In this document: piece after piece, positions 17,904 to 26,707 of the stretch
How the letters are laid out: the number at the start of each line of letters is the position of its first letter
Numbering within the stretch: the first letter of the stretch is position 1
NCBI RefSeq assembly: GCF_004298145.1
Contig: NZ_SCRH01000068.1
Span: 62,001 to 126,000, forward strand
Length of the DNA: 64,000 bases
Origin: Mycobacterium sp.
Lineage (GTDB): Bacteria; Actinomycetota; Actinomycetes; Mycobacteriales; Mycobacteriaceae
Direction: 5' to 3'
Translations under genes and position numbers: made by a program
Notes under the pieces: model-generated
Seen by the model: only the letters and a program-made list of their open reading frames with translations
Databases searched by the model: none
What the model was told of the DNA's origin: nothing

Positions 17904-19080
17904 AGGAGGGCATTCCGTGCCCGCGCTGGGCGATGATGTCGCGAAGCACCTCGTTGGTACCCCCACCGAACCGCATCAGCGGGGCGGCCCGGTAGAGCCG
18001 CTCGAATTTGCCGGCCAGCGGGGCATATTCGCTGCGATGCGCCAGCAAGCCGTCCGGTCCGAGGAGATCGAGCGCCAGATCGGCGATGCGCTGGCGCAGC
18101 TCGCTGGTGAATATTTTTTCGACGCTCACCTCGACGGTCGGTGTAGCGCTGTTGACGCCGCTGTCGAGGATCGACGCCGCCTCGTAGCCCATCAGGGTGG
18201 CCACCGCGACGTCGGCTTCGGCCTGCGCCAGCCGACGGCGAACCGACGGGTCGTCGGCGGGCAGCGTTCCGTCCCGGCGGGGGCTTCGCGAAAGCTCATG
18301 CAATTCCTCGACGGCGCGGCGCAGGTCTCCCGCGTTGGTCAGTGCGCCGCGTTCGAGGTCGAGCGCGCCGGTGATGTAGGTCCAGCCGCGGTTGACTTCA
18401 CCGACGAGATTAGTGGCCGGCACCCGCACGTCGCGGAAGTGCACCTCGTTGGTGCGGTAGCCCGACCACGCGTAGAGCGGGCGGATTTCGACGCCGGGGC
18501 CCTCGATCGGGACGATGATGACGGAGATGCCGCGGTGGCGGGCACCGGATGGATCGGTACGGACGCAGAGCCATTCGTGCGTCGCCCGCTGGGCGCCGCT
18601 GTTCCAGATCTTGGTGCCGTTGATCACCCATTCCTCGGCGTCCCGGGTCGCGCTGGTCCGCAGGTTGGCCAGGTCGGTCCCGGCCTCGGGCTCGGAATAG
18701 CCGACCGCACAGATCATTTCGCCTCTGGCGATCAGTGGCAGCCATTCGTTCTTGTTTCGCTCGGTGCCGTGCCGCATGATCATCGGCGCCACCGACGTGA
18801 CGGTCAGGTCGGGGCCGGGCACACCCCAGTATTCGAATTCGCTCATCAAGAGATGCAGGTGAATGGCGCCGAGCCCGAGCCCGCCGTATTCGCGCGGCCA
18901 GTTCAGCCCGAACCAGCCCTTCGCGCCGATCTTGCGACGAAACCGCGCCACTTCGCCGCCAACGAACTCCAGGTCGTGCGCGGCGAGCTCGGCGCGCAGG
19001 GCGGGGGTGACATTGTCGCGCAGAAACTCGCGGACCTCCTCCAGCCAGGCACGCTGCCCGGCGTCGAGCTCAAAATCCAT
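17893..19080 (-). CDS. Acyl-CoA dehydrogenase subunit (FadE26/ChsE4-like)
   Basis: A 395-aa acyl-CoA dehydrogenase. Seen: WPREYGGLG near residue 60, the FAD/substrate loop YSEPEAGTDLANLRTSA near 140, WSGYRTNEV, GALDLERGAL carrying the probable catalytic Glu, and the C-terminal FGGGTNEVLRDIIAQRG. It should introduce an alpha-beta double bond in a bulky acyl-CoA together with the following gene product. The first gene of the operon, it starts at ATG 19080, 158 bp from the candidate TetR site upstream. Confidence 0.88.
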   Translation of the reverse strand: MDFELDAGQRAWLEEVREFLRDNVTPALRAELAAHDLEFVGGEVARFRRKIGAKGWFGLNWPREYGGLGLGAIHLHLLMSEFEYWGVPGPDLTVTSVAPMIMRHGTERNKNEWLPLIARGEMICAVGYSEPEAGTDLANLRTSATRDAEEWVINGTKIWNSGAQRATHEWLCVRTDPSGARHRGISVIIVPIEGPGVEIRPLYAWSGYRTNEVHFRDVRVPATNLVGEVNRGWTYITGALDLERGALTNAGDLRRAVEELHELSRSPRRDGTLPADDPSVRRRLAQAEADVAVATLMGYEAASILDSGVNSATPTVEVSVEKIFTSELRQRIADLALDLLGPDGLLAHRSEYAPLAGKFERLYRAAPLMRFGGGTNEVLRDIIAQRGHGMPSYGR

Positions 19081-19238
19081 CCCGGCACCCGTGCCTTTCT
19101 TCGAGCCGTTCACCAAGCAGCGCCAGCGTAACGCGGCTGCGATTCTGCGCCCGGAATTTCGCGGTGGCATGACCTTCGGCACCCTCCCCACGTGCCGTCC
19201 GCGCCGACGCGGCGCAACCTTGATTTCGCCGACGCCTG

Positions 19239-19258
19239 TCATTGACGGGTGGCAATGA
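19239..19258. promoter_or_regulatory. Inverted repeat, candidate TetR operator
   Basis: TCATTG, eight bases, CAATGA: perfect six-base arms in the divergent region between the fadE operon and tetR, 19 bp before the tetR start codon. The position fits autoregulation plus control of the divergent operon. I see no second copy nearby, which lowers certainty. Confidence 0.45.
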
Positions 19259-19277
19259 GTGACGTAGCTTTGCGATC

Positions 19278-19907
19278 GTGCCCCCGGCGTCGTCGACCTC
19301 AGAATCGCGTTCACCCGTTGGCAACACCAGAGCGGCCCAACGGCTTGCGACCCGGGCGCGCCTGTTCGACGCGACGGTGGCGGAGATCGGCAGATCTGGA
19401 TTGGCGGGAACGGATGTCGCCGCGATCGCGACCGCGGTCGGGGTGGCGCGGGGCACGTTCTACTTCCACTTCCCGACCAAAGAGCACGTGCTGGTCGAGT
19501 TGGAACGGGCCGAGGAGATCAAGATCGTCGCGAAACTCGCGAACCGGAAGACCGGATCTCCCGATCTGCTGTCGCTGCTCAAGCTGCTGGTGCGTGAGGT
19601 GCTCGACGCCGAGCAGCGGTTGGGCCCGGTGGTCTTCAGAGACATGCTGGGGTTGCACTTCTCCGCGACAAGGCCCATCGAGGACGAATTGGCCGAGCAT
19701 CCGCTAGCCAGCTTCCTCATCGCCACGCTCACCAAAGCCCAGGCCGCGGGCCGGGTGATTCCGGATGCCGACGCGGGCGAACTCGGGGTGATCTTCTTGA
19801 CCGGGCTATTCGCGTTGCTGGCCACCGGCGCACCGGCATCCCGGGCACGCAACGCCCTACTCAACCGATATGTGCAGACCGTAATTTCGGGAATGGAGGC
19901 GGCATGA
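19278..19907 (+). CDS. TetR family transcriptional regulator
   Basis: A 209-aa repressor-type protein. Its DNA-binding HTH is clear near residues 35-75 (TDVAAIATAVGVARGTFYFHFPTKE); the C-terminal helices form a ligand pocket with no assignable ligand. It starts with GTG at 19278, 19 bp after the inverted repeat, and its stop overlaps the next gene by ATGA. It most likely controls the divergent side-chain degradation operon and its own, responding to an acyl-CoA intermediate; that ligand is inference. Confidence 0.9.
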   Translation: MPPASSTSESRSPVGNTRAAQRLATRARLFDATVAEIGRSGLAGTDVAAIATAVGVARGTFYFHFPTKEHVLVELERAEEIKIVAKLANRKTGSPDLLSLLKLLVREVLDAEQRLGPVVFRDMLGLHFSATRPIEDELAEHPLASFLIATLTKAQAAGRVIPDADAGELGVIFLTGLFALLATGAPASRARNALLNRYVQTVISGMEAA

Positions 19908-20728
19908 GCCGCACGGGGATCGAGGGTTACCGGGACTACCTGGCGCGCCGCGACGGGGATGCCGACCTACTGCATCGGCGCCTCGCCAATCGGGAGGAAT
20001 TCTTCGAATCGCTGGAGGCCGATCCCGTCCACTCGGCCTATGCCGTCGACCGGGGTGTGTTCATGAAGAACCTGCGTCGTCGGCGACCCGAACCAGGGTT
20101 ATCCCGGGACATGCTGTTCCTCCTGGCCACCGCCAAGCTGAACCAAGCCGAACGATTCGGCGTGGATTTGGGAGACACCTACGGACGCATCGGCGGCGAG
20201 GACGAGCCGCCGGAACGGATCTATCTCGCGCTCGAAGAGCACTATCACACCAGGCTATTGGCCTACGTGCTGGACATATTCGGTTTGCCGTTCCACGTGG
20301 TGGTGCCCCCGTTCGTGATGCGCCAGTTCGTCAAGATGGAGGTGTTCTTGCCCGAACGCTTCGGGTTTGCCTTCGTGGGCGCAGCCGAAATGGCAGGTTG
20401 CATCATGTTCGACGAATTGCGCCGCTCCGGCGTCGAATTGTTCGCCGGCGAACCAGAAGTCGCCGCCCGGATCGAGCGGCTGTACACCGAAATCCTCACC
20501 GATGAACTGGGCCACGTCGGTTACTGCGCCGCGCGCTGCAGCCGCGCGGAGCGAGCGCTGATGCGTTGGCTCTACCCGTATTTCGGCAAGCTATTTGCTC
20601 GCGAGACCGCCGAGATCAGTCTTCTCGTCGACCGCGAAAGACTTCATGCTCGTCTCGATCGGCCTTTTGATGTCGAGGAACTCATCGCCGGCGTGACGAA
20701 CGAAACGTTTGTCGCGGCGCGCCCGTGA
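19904..20728 (+). CDS. Putative ferritin-like diiron protein
   Basis: A 274-aa helical protein I do not recognise by name. It has the full residue pattern of a four-helix diiron site: E83 on helix one, E112-x2-H115 in ALEEHYH, E162 in GAAEMAG, and E201-x2-H204 in TDELGHVGY. This is the ligand set of ferritin-like oxygenases and oxidases. ATGA overlap with tetR makes it co-transcribed with the regulator rather than with the fadE operon. It could be an oxygenase acting on the same substrate class; the family should be confirmed by structure prediction. Confidence 0.7.
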   Translation: MSRTGIEGYRDYLARRDGDADLLHRRLANREEFFESLEADPVHSAYAVDRGVFMKNLRRRRPEPGLSRDMLFLLATAKLNQAERFGVDLGDTYGRIGGEDEPPERIYLALEEHYHTRLLAYVLDIFGLPFHVVVPPFVMRQFVKMEVFLPERFGFAFVGAAEMAGCIMFDELRRSGVELFAGEPEVAARIERLYTEILTDELGHVGYCAARCSRAERALMRWLYPYFGKLFARETAEISLLVDRERLHARLDRPFDVEELIAGVTNETFVAARP

Positions 20729-20732
20729 GCCA

Positions 20733-20752
20733 ATCAAGCGGGAACGCTTGAT
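20733..20752 (+). terminator. Hairpin after the tetR-diiron operon
   Basis: ATCAAGCG-GGAA-CGCTTGAT is a perfect eight-base stem with a GNRA-type tetraloop, five bases after the stop of the diiron gene. There is no T-run, common for mycobacterial terminators. A protein-binding palindrome is the alternative reading. Confidence 0.5.
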
Positions 20753-20902
20753 ACCGCGCTGCGCGCCCGAGCTGTAAATCCGCTGTCACACTCCCGTTAA
20801 ATCGCGTCGACGCTCTCGCGGATCCGCCGCGGGGCTGCCAAAATTTCTAGTCAGGTCGGCTGGTCGACGCGGACCAGGCACTCCGCCCAGCCCGAGGGAG
20901 AA

Positions 20903-21070
20903 ATGATGCCCACTGTCGAGATGCGCCTCCGGGAAGATCTGCGCGGCTATGCCGTCGAGTTGAGGCAACTGGCGTATACCCTTCCCGGCGGGGTAGGCGA
21001 GCACAATCTTTTGCAACTGTCCGAGCGCATGCGCGCCGCGGCCGACCGGATGGTCCGCAAGGGCGCCTGA
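20903..21070 (+). CDS. Small conserved-looking protein, 55 aa
   Basis: A short ORF that passes the start-signal test: GGGAG lies just before AAATG, and it reads MMPTVEMRLREDLRGYAVEL through to a C-terminal RMVRKGA. It is charged and helical, with MRLREDLRGYAVELRQLAY followed by a glycine break and a second helix (LLQLSERMRAAADRM), like a helix-turn-helix hairpin. There is no membrane segment or Cys. It sits alone between convergent neighbours. Function unknown; I call it real because of the Shine-Dalgarno and the amphipathic pattern, with moderate certainty. Confidence 0.6.
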   Translation: MMPTVEMRLREDLRGYAVELRQLAYTLPGGVGEHNLLQLSERMRAAADRMVRKGA

Positions 21071-21094
21071 CGGACGCGGCCCGGCCGCGAGCGA

Positions 21095-23764
21095 TCAGCC
21101 GCCCCTGAGGCGAATCTTCCAGCGCACAAAACCCAGATAGACGGCGCTGATGAGCACCAGCATGCCGACGTCGAACGACCACGTGGCCGGCGTGTGCTGC
21201 CAGTGCGAATCCTTCGGAGTCAGCGGGCCGGGCACCAGTTTGGTCAGGTCGGCGGTGGACGCCGACGCCGCGAATCCCCATCGCGCGGGCGTGGCCCAGG
21301 ACATTTGATCCAACCCCACCCGGCCGGTCACCGGGATCATCCCGCCGGAGAACACCAGCTGCGACATGACGGCCACCACCAGCAGGGGCATGATCTGCTC
21401 GTTGGACTTGGCGACGGCCGACAATGCCAGCCCCAACATGGCGGAGGCGACGCATGTCAGCGCGATGTCGACGAACAACTCCAGCCCGGGCTTGCCCAGG
21501 GCCACCGCGCCCTGGGTCGGGGCGCCCTTGCCGAGCACCGTGATGATGGTCACGATCGCCGACTGGACGATCGCGAAGACCGTGTAGACGCACACCTTCG
21601 CCAGCAGATACGCCGACGTGGACAGGCCGACCGCCTGCTCACGCAGGAAGATCGCGCGCTCCCCGATGAGGTCGCGGATGGTGAGCGCGGTGCCCATGAA
21701 CACCGCACCGACGTTCAGCAGCACCAGGATCTGCCCCGGCTCGTTGGGGGCCGCACCCATCGGGTTCGGGATGCCGAAGCCGACATCGCCGGGCACCGAC
21801 ATCGACAATGCACCCATGATGAACGGCAGCAACGCCAGGAACACGAAATAGCCACGGTCCGAGACGATCAACCGTATCTGGCGACGCGCGATCGTGGAGA
21901 ACTGCCGGACCAGGCTGGTGTGTGAGGGATCGCCGAGTTCGGCGGGTTTCTCCGCCGGGGGCGGCGCGGGAGGCGGGCCCGTCCGGGCCAGGTAGCGCGC
22001 CCGGGATCCGTCGGGGTCGCTGGCGACGGTGCTGAAGATGTCAGCCCAGTTGGTGGTGCCCATGGCCGGACCGATTTGGCTGGGCGTCCCGGAGAACGCG
22101 GTCTTGCCGCCGGGTGCGAGCAGTAAAACCTGATCGCAGACGTCCAGATAGGTCAGGGAGTGGGTCACCACGAGCACCACGCGACCGGCGTCGGCCAGCT
22201 GCCGGAGCATGGTCATCACCTGCCGGTCCAGCGCCGGGTCCAGCCCGGATGTCGGCTCGTCGAGGATCAGCAGCGACGGCCCGGTGAGCAACTCCAGCGC
22301 CACCGACGCACGCTTGCGCTGCCCGCCGGACAGCTTGTCGACCCGCGTGTGCAGATGCTGGGTCATCTCGAGTTCCTCGAGCACCCGGGCCACCACCTGC
22401 GCGCGGTCGTCCTTGGTGGTGTCCGGCGGCAGCCGCAGTTCGGCGGCGTACATCAGCGCCTGCTGAACGGTCAGCTGGCCGTGCACCACGTCGTCCTGCG
22501 GCACCATTCCGATTCGGCTGCGCAACGACGCGTACTCGGCGTGCACGTTGTGGCCCTCGAACGACACCGTCCCCGTGGTGGGGTGCGTGTACCCGGCGAC
22601 CAGCCGGGCGAACGTCGATTTGCCGGCGCCGGACGGCCCGATGATCGCCGTCAACGTCCCGGGAAGCGCGGTCAGCGAGATGTTGTCCAGCAGCGTCTTG
22701 TTGTTCTCGATGGTCCAGGTCACCCCGCGCACGTCGAGGCCGCCGGTGCGCGCCGCGGTCGCGGTCTGGTCACGGCGGGCCAGGGTGCCACCGGCGAAGA
22801 CGAGGTCGATGTTGCCGATCGTGACGACATCGCCGTCGCGCAGCACGGCCGAATCGACCCGGACGCCGTTGACGAACGTGCCGTTGATGCTGCGGTTGTC
22901 ATGGATCTCAGTGCCGCCGGGCGCCGGGATCAGGGTGGCGTGGTGACGTGATGCCAGAACCTCGGGAATGACGATGTCGTTGTCGTTGGCGCGGCCGATC
23001 GTGATCGCACCCGGTGTCGATTCCAGCCCGGCCCTGCCCGGCCGCAGGATCTTCATCATCGACGTCGCGATGATCGACGAGTCACCGCCGACGCGGCCCG
23101 CCTGGGACGCCGCCGGCTGTGCGGTGGTGGGCGGGGCCGCGTGCATCGACGGCGGCCGGTAGATCTGCGGTGCGGGCTGGGATCCGCTGGGGGGCGCGGC
23201 CAGGGGGCCATTGGTCGGATAGCGCGCCTGCGGGCCCGAGGGATAGCTCGTCGTCGGTCCGCTGGGCGGCTGGCCGGGCTGCGCAGCGGTGGGCGGATGC
23301 ACGGGATGGCGGAACGAGGCCGATGCCGGCTGCTGGGGCTGGTCGGGCCGTTGCGCGCCGGTCAGCGGGCCCGGTGGCGCCCCCACCATCGCTCCGCGGG
23401 GCGCGCTGACGATCGGTATCGACGTCGTCAGCGGCGGGCGCCCGGCCGAACCCTGGTGGCGGCCGACCTCGAAGGACAACGCCGGACCGTCCGGGTTGCC
23501 GACGTTGACACGCAGCCCATCCTGGATATCGACGACCGGGACGCGGCGGCTGTTCACGTAAAGGCCATTGAGGCTGCCGTTGTCGATGGCCATCCATCGG
23601 CCCTGGTCGTACCTCACGATGAGGTGCGTGCGGGAGATCAGGGGGTGGGCGACGCGGAGGTCCGCGCGAAGGTCGCGCCCGATCACTACATCGTTGCCTG
23701 CCGCGAAGGTGCGCTCGGCTCCCTCGTACCGCACGGTCAGCGCAGGCGGGGCTGGTGGGCTCAT
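21095..23764 (-). CDS. FHA-domain ABC exporter (Rv1747 homolog)
   Basis: An 889-aa ABC transporter half with two N-terminal FHA domains. FHA1 (about residues 10-100) has VIGRDLRADL, SRTH and NGSLNGLYVN; a Pro/Gln/Ser-rich linker follows; FHA2 (about 230-310) has IGRANDNDI, SRHHA and INGTFVNG. The ABC domain has GPSGAGKS, LSGGQRKR and LLILDEPTSGLD; about six membrane segments end the protein (ABC2 type). In M. tuberculosis, Rv1747 exports cell-wall lipids (phosphatidylinositol mannosides) and is phosphorylated by PknF. The ATG at 23764 matches the known N-terminus; the longer frame to 23821 is unlikely. No kinase gene is adjacent here. Confidence 0.95.
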   Translation of the reverse strand: MSPPAPPALTVRYEGAERTFAAGNDVVIGRDLRADLRVAHPLISRTHLIVRYDQGRWMAIDNGSLNGLYVNSRRVPVVDIQDGLRVNVGNPDGPALSFEVGRHQGSAGRPPLTTSIPIVSAPRGAMVGAPPGPLTGAQRPDQPQQPASASFRHPVHPPTAAQPGQPPSGPTTSYPSGPQARYPTNGPLAAPPSGSQPAPQIYRPPSMHAAPPTTAQPAASQAGRVGGDSSIIATSMMKILRPGRAGLESTPGAITIGRANDNDIVIPEVLASRHHATLIPAPGGTEIHDNRSINGTFVNGVRVDSAVLRDGDVVTIGNIDLVFAGGTLARRDQTATAARTGGLDVRGVTWTIENNKTLLDNISLTALPGTLTAIIGPSGAGKSTFARLVAGYTHPTTGTVSFEGHNVHAEYASLRSRIGMVPQDDVVHGQLTVQQALMYAAELRLPPDTTKDDRAQVVARVLEELEMTQHLHTRVDKLSGGQRKRASVALELLTGPSLLILDEPTSGLDPALDRQVMTMLRQLADAGRVVLVVTHSLTYLDVCDQVLLLAPGGKTAFSGTPSQIGPAMGTTNWADIFSTVASDPDGSRARYLARTGPPPAPPPAEKPAELGDPSHTSLVRQFSTIARRQIRLIVSDRGYFVFLALLPFIMGALSMSVPGDVGFGIPNPMGAAPNEPGQILVLLNVGAVFMGTALTIRDLIGERAIFLREQAVGLSTSAYLLAKVCVYTVFAIVQSAIVTIITVLGKGAPTQGAVALGKPGLELFVDIALTCVASAMLGLALSAVAKSNEQIMPLLVVAVMSQLVFSGGMIPVTGRVGLDQMSWATPARWGFAASASTADLTKLVPGPLTPKDSHWQHTPATWSFDVGMLVLISAVYLGFVRWKIRLRGG

Positions 23765-23924
23765 CAGGACCAACTGTAACGGCAGCGGCGCAACGTGGGC
23801 GTTCCGCTCATCCCCGGGCACCGGCTTCGGCCGTCACCGGCAGCGTGAAACAACCGCAGCTTCCGAAGTCGAGGAAGTGCGTCGCCGACCGAATCACCCT
23901 GCAGCGCATTTACTTTCGAGGATT

Positions 23925-24977
23925 TCAACCCGCGACCGCGGCGCTGCGCAGGCGGCGTGCGTTCCAGACCTTATTCCGGGCCTTGTTCCCGACAGGGGTG
24001 ACGTCTTTGACGAAATCCCCGAGGTATTGGATGGCCCGCCTGCCCTCGGGCAAGATGTCGGCGGCCAGCGGGAAGTCATGGATTTGTCCGTCCCACAGGT
24101 GCAGGTCGCAGCGGATTCCGCTGGCTTCCAGGCGCTTCGCCATCAGCTCGGCGTCGGCGACCAACAGTTCGTCCGAGCTCGCGTGAATCGTGACCGGCGG
24201 CAACGAGGACAGGTCGGCATCCACCGGTGAGGCAACCGGACAGTCGCCCGGGCCGTCCAAAACCTGTGCGTTGCTGAGGTACTGAGCGAACATCGAGAAT
24301 GCCCGGTGGGTGAACATCGAGCACTTACGTGCGTTGGGGTGCTTGAGCTTTCGCGCCGGATCCGCGTCGGTAAACGGTGAGACGGTCGCAACCCCGGCCG
24401 GCTCCATGACGTCCTCACGAATCGCCAACAGCGTGGTCATGAACGCCAGGTATCCCCCGGCCGAGTCGCCGGCCACCACGACCCGGTCGCCGTCGTAGCC
24501 GCGGTCCTGGAGCCAACGCAGGCCGCTGATCCCATCGTCGATGGCATCGGTGATCTGATGTGCGGGCAGCTTCCGGTACCCGACCGCGAGCACGGCGGCA
24601 TCGGCGTGCTTCGACAGGCGAGTCACCAGCGAGCGATGGGTGTTGAGGCCGCAGGTGAGGAATGCGCCGCCGTGCAGATACAGAATCGCCCGCTCCCCCG
24701 ATACGCCGGGCGCGCGAACCCACTCGGCGGAACAGTGCTCGAGCCGCACCGGCTCGGTCTGCGCCGATGATCCGAACCGCGGAACCAATCCCGCAAAACT
24801 GTCGACATACTCAAATGGCCAGTGCAGGTTCGGCGTGACAGCCCATGCGCGGACCGCGTTCTTGACGATCAGGCGGCTGGCGAGCGATACGGCGACCGAT
24901 TGCGGGCTCTGGCGATGATGCATGCGCCGCGTCGTCGCCACGCTCGGCAATATATGGGCCGATTCGATTGTGCTCAC
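23925..24977 (-). CDS. Alpha/beta hydrolase, HSL-type esterase (Lip family)
   Basis: A 350-aa hydrolase of the hormone-sensitive-lipase group. Oxyanion motif LHGGAF near residue 100, nucleophile elbow GDSAGG near 165, ASSDELL with the catalytic Asp near 280, and DGQIHDFPL with the His near 310. It should cleave short or medium acyl esters. The GTG at 24977 is the start of the frame; GAGGAG lies farther upstream than ideal (about 12 bases), and an ATG at 24923 is possible. No signal peptide is visible. Confidence 0.87.
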   Translation of the reverse strand: MSTIESAHILPSVATTRRMHHRQSPQSVAVSLASRLIVKNAVRAWAVTPNLHWPFEYVDSFAGLVPRFGSSAQTEPVRLEHCSAEWVRAPGVSGERAILYLHGGAFLTCGLNTHRSLVTRLSKHADAAVLAVGYRKLPAHQITDAIDDGISGLRWLQDRGYDGDRVVVAGDSAGGYLAFMTTLLAIREDVMEPAGVATVSPFTDADPARKLKHPNARKCSMFTHRAFSMFAQYLSNAQVLDGPGDCPVASPVDADLSSLPPVTIHASSDELLVADAELMAKRLEASGIRCDLHLWDGQIHDFPLAADILPEGRRAIQYLGDFVKDVTPVGNKARNKVWNARRLRSAAVAG

Positions 24978-25175
24978 GATGTGTCATCAACTCCTCAGTG
25001 GGCATCGGGTACCCGGCATATCGATCGATCCGCGCGCAGCAAACGTCGGGTACGTCACCGTTTGCCGTCCAAAGAGAGGGGTACCACTCGCTCACAGCGA
25101 TTGCGGTTGTCGTGCGGCCGGATTTGGGTAGTACCGGCTGTGGCCGGGCCTGTCGAGTGGCCCAGGATATGAGCG
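24978..25175. promoter_or_regulatory. Divergent promoter region with a 10-bp palindrome
   Basis: This gap separates the esterase and SDR genes, transcribed away from each other. It contains the perfect palindrome CGGGTACCCG at 25006-25015. No regulator gene is adjacent and the site is too short to be convincing by itself. Confidence 0.25.
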
Positions 25176-26021
25176 ATGACACACGGAGATCGTCCCGACC
25201 CGTTGCTGGCCGACCGGGTGGCGGTCGTGACGGGCGGCGGAGGCGGCATCGGCGCGGCCACTGCGCAACTTTTCGCCCGACACGGTGCGCACGTCGTCAT
25301 CGCGGACATCGACGGCGAACTCGCCGACGCAACCGTCTCGGCCATCACGGCATCCGGCGCATCCGCGCGGGCGGTCGTCGCCGACGTCCGAAACCCCGAC
25401 CAGGTCACCCGCTTGGCCCGAACGGTGCTGGATGGGTATGGCCGGGTGGACGTGCTGGTCAACAACGTGGGCCACTGGTTGCGCCACCCCGGAAACTTCG
25501 TCGACACCGACCCGCGGCTCTGGGATGAGCTGTACCAAATCAACCTGCACCACGTTTTTCTGCTCACCCGCGCATTCCTGCCCGCCATGGTGGACCGGCA
25601 TACCGGGGCGATCGTGAACGTCTCGTCGGTCGAGGGACTGCGCGGCTACCCGGAGGATCCGGTGTATGCCGCGTTCAAGGCCGCCCTGATCGCATTCACC
25701 CGCAGCCTCGCGGTCCAAGTGGGCAACCGCGGGGTGCGGGTCAACGCGATCGCTCCCGACGTCACCGAGTCGCTGCAAGTGCCCTATTCGCAATGGCTTT
25801 CGGCGGAGGAACAGACGCGGTGGCCGCAGTGGGTTCCGGTCGGGCGGATGGGCCTGCCCGAGGATCAGGCCCGCGTGATCCTGTTTCTGGCCTCGGACCT
25901 GTCGTCCTTCGTCACCGGCCACACCATCCCCACCGACGGCGGCACCGGCGCGGCCGGCGGATGGTTCCGCTCGTCCCGCCGGCCCGGCCGGGAGTGGACG
26001 AACCGGCCCGTCGACCCCTGA
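25176..26021 (+). CDS. Short-chain dehydrogenase/reductase
   Basis: A 281-aa classical SDR. Cofactor loop TGGGGGIG near residue 20, Asp at the end of strand two (IADID, favouring NAD), NNVG, the catalytic Ser in VNVSSVEG, and Y-x3-K in YAAFK. It should oxidise or reduce an alcohol/ketone; substrate unknown. The ATG at 25176 follows a divergent promoter region shared with the esterase. The C-terminal 25 residues are rich in Arg and Pro and lie outside the fold. Confidence 0.88.
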   Translation: MTHGDRPDPLLADRVAVVTGGGGGIGAATAQLFARHGAHVVIADIDGELADATVSAITASGASARAVVADVRNPDQVTRLARTVLDGYGRVDVLVNNVGHWLRHPGNFVDTDPRLWDELYQINLHHVFLLTRAFLPAMVDRHTGAIVNVSSVEGLRGYPEDPVYAAFKAALIAFTRSLAVQVGNRGVRVNAIAPDVTESLQVPYSQWLSAEEQTRWPQWVPVGRMGLPEDQARVILFLASDLSSFVTGHTIPTDGGTGAAGGWFRSSRRPGREWTNRPVDP

Positions 26022-26272
26022 TCACGCAGCCTGGGCACACCGCCGAATTCCTCAGAGTGCCCGCGCGGGAGGCAATCTCGCCACAGCACCGATCCGTCGG
26101 CCTGTGCACGCCCATAGCGGGCAAGCGTGCGCGTGGCGTGGCCCAATTGCGTTGCCGTTCAGGAACGTTGACAGTGCACTGGCGGATCCGGGGCCTGAGT
26201 TTTCCCGCCGTATCGTCTACGCTATTGACCCGACATCGCTGCGCACGGTCAGCGGCGAAAGGAGCCGTAACA

Positions 26273-26707
26273 GTGGAAATGTGGGAGCTGGTGGCCCGTG
26301 AGCACATCCGCGACACCTTGGCGCGCTATAACTGGTCCGGCGACGCCGGTGCGCTCGACGGCCTCGCGGAGACTTTCTGCCCGGACGGCGCCCTCGAGAT
26401 TCGCGGTTTCGAGCCACTGCGCGGACGATCGGCGATCGCGGAGTTCTTGGGCGGTGTCACCGGAAAGGTCGCCATCGACGCCGGTGTCAAACCGATTGTG
26501 CGCCATAACGTCGCGAATGTGTCGTTCACCGAGCTGACGCCCGGCCAGGCGCAGGTCAAGTCGTACTTCACCGTGATCACCCATATCGGGCTCGACCACT
26601 GCGGCCGTTACCGGGACATCCTGGTGCCAGATGGCGGCACCTGGCTGATCAAGCGCCGCCAGGTGTCGACGGACTGGGCGGCGCCCGACTCGGCCATGGC
26701 TCGCTAG
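26273..26707 (+). CDS. SnoaL/NTF2-like protein
   Basis: A 144-aa cone-shaped alpha+beta barrel protein of the SnoaL-like group. REHIRDTLARYNWSGDAG and LAETFCPDGALEI form the typical N-terminal helix and strand, and IKRRQVSTDW ends the sheet. Members act as small isomerases, hydratases or ligand-binding proteins. The GTG at 26273 is taken as start because GAAAGGAG lies eight bases upstream; the ATG two codons later is too far from it. Confidence 0.78.
   Translation: MEMWELVAREHIRDTLARYNWSGDAGALDGLAETFCPDGALEIRGFEPLRGRSAIAEFLGGVTGKVAIDAGVKPIVRHNVANVSFTELTPGQAQVKSYFTVITHIGLDHCGRYRDILVPDGGTWLIKRRQVSTDWAAPDSAMAR

Noticed and set aside
26156..26167. CGTTC-AG-GAACG dyad upstream of the SnoaL gene as an operator
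   Set aside because: Five-base arms with a two-base spacer, about 105 bp from the start codon, and no adjacent regulator; likely chance.
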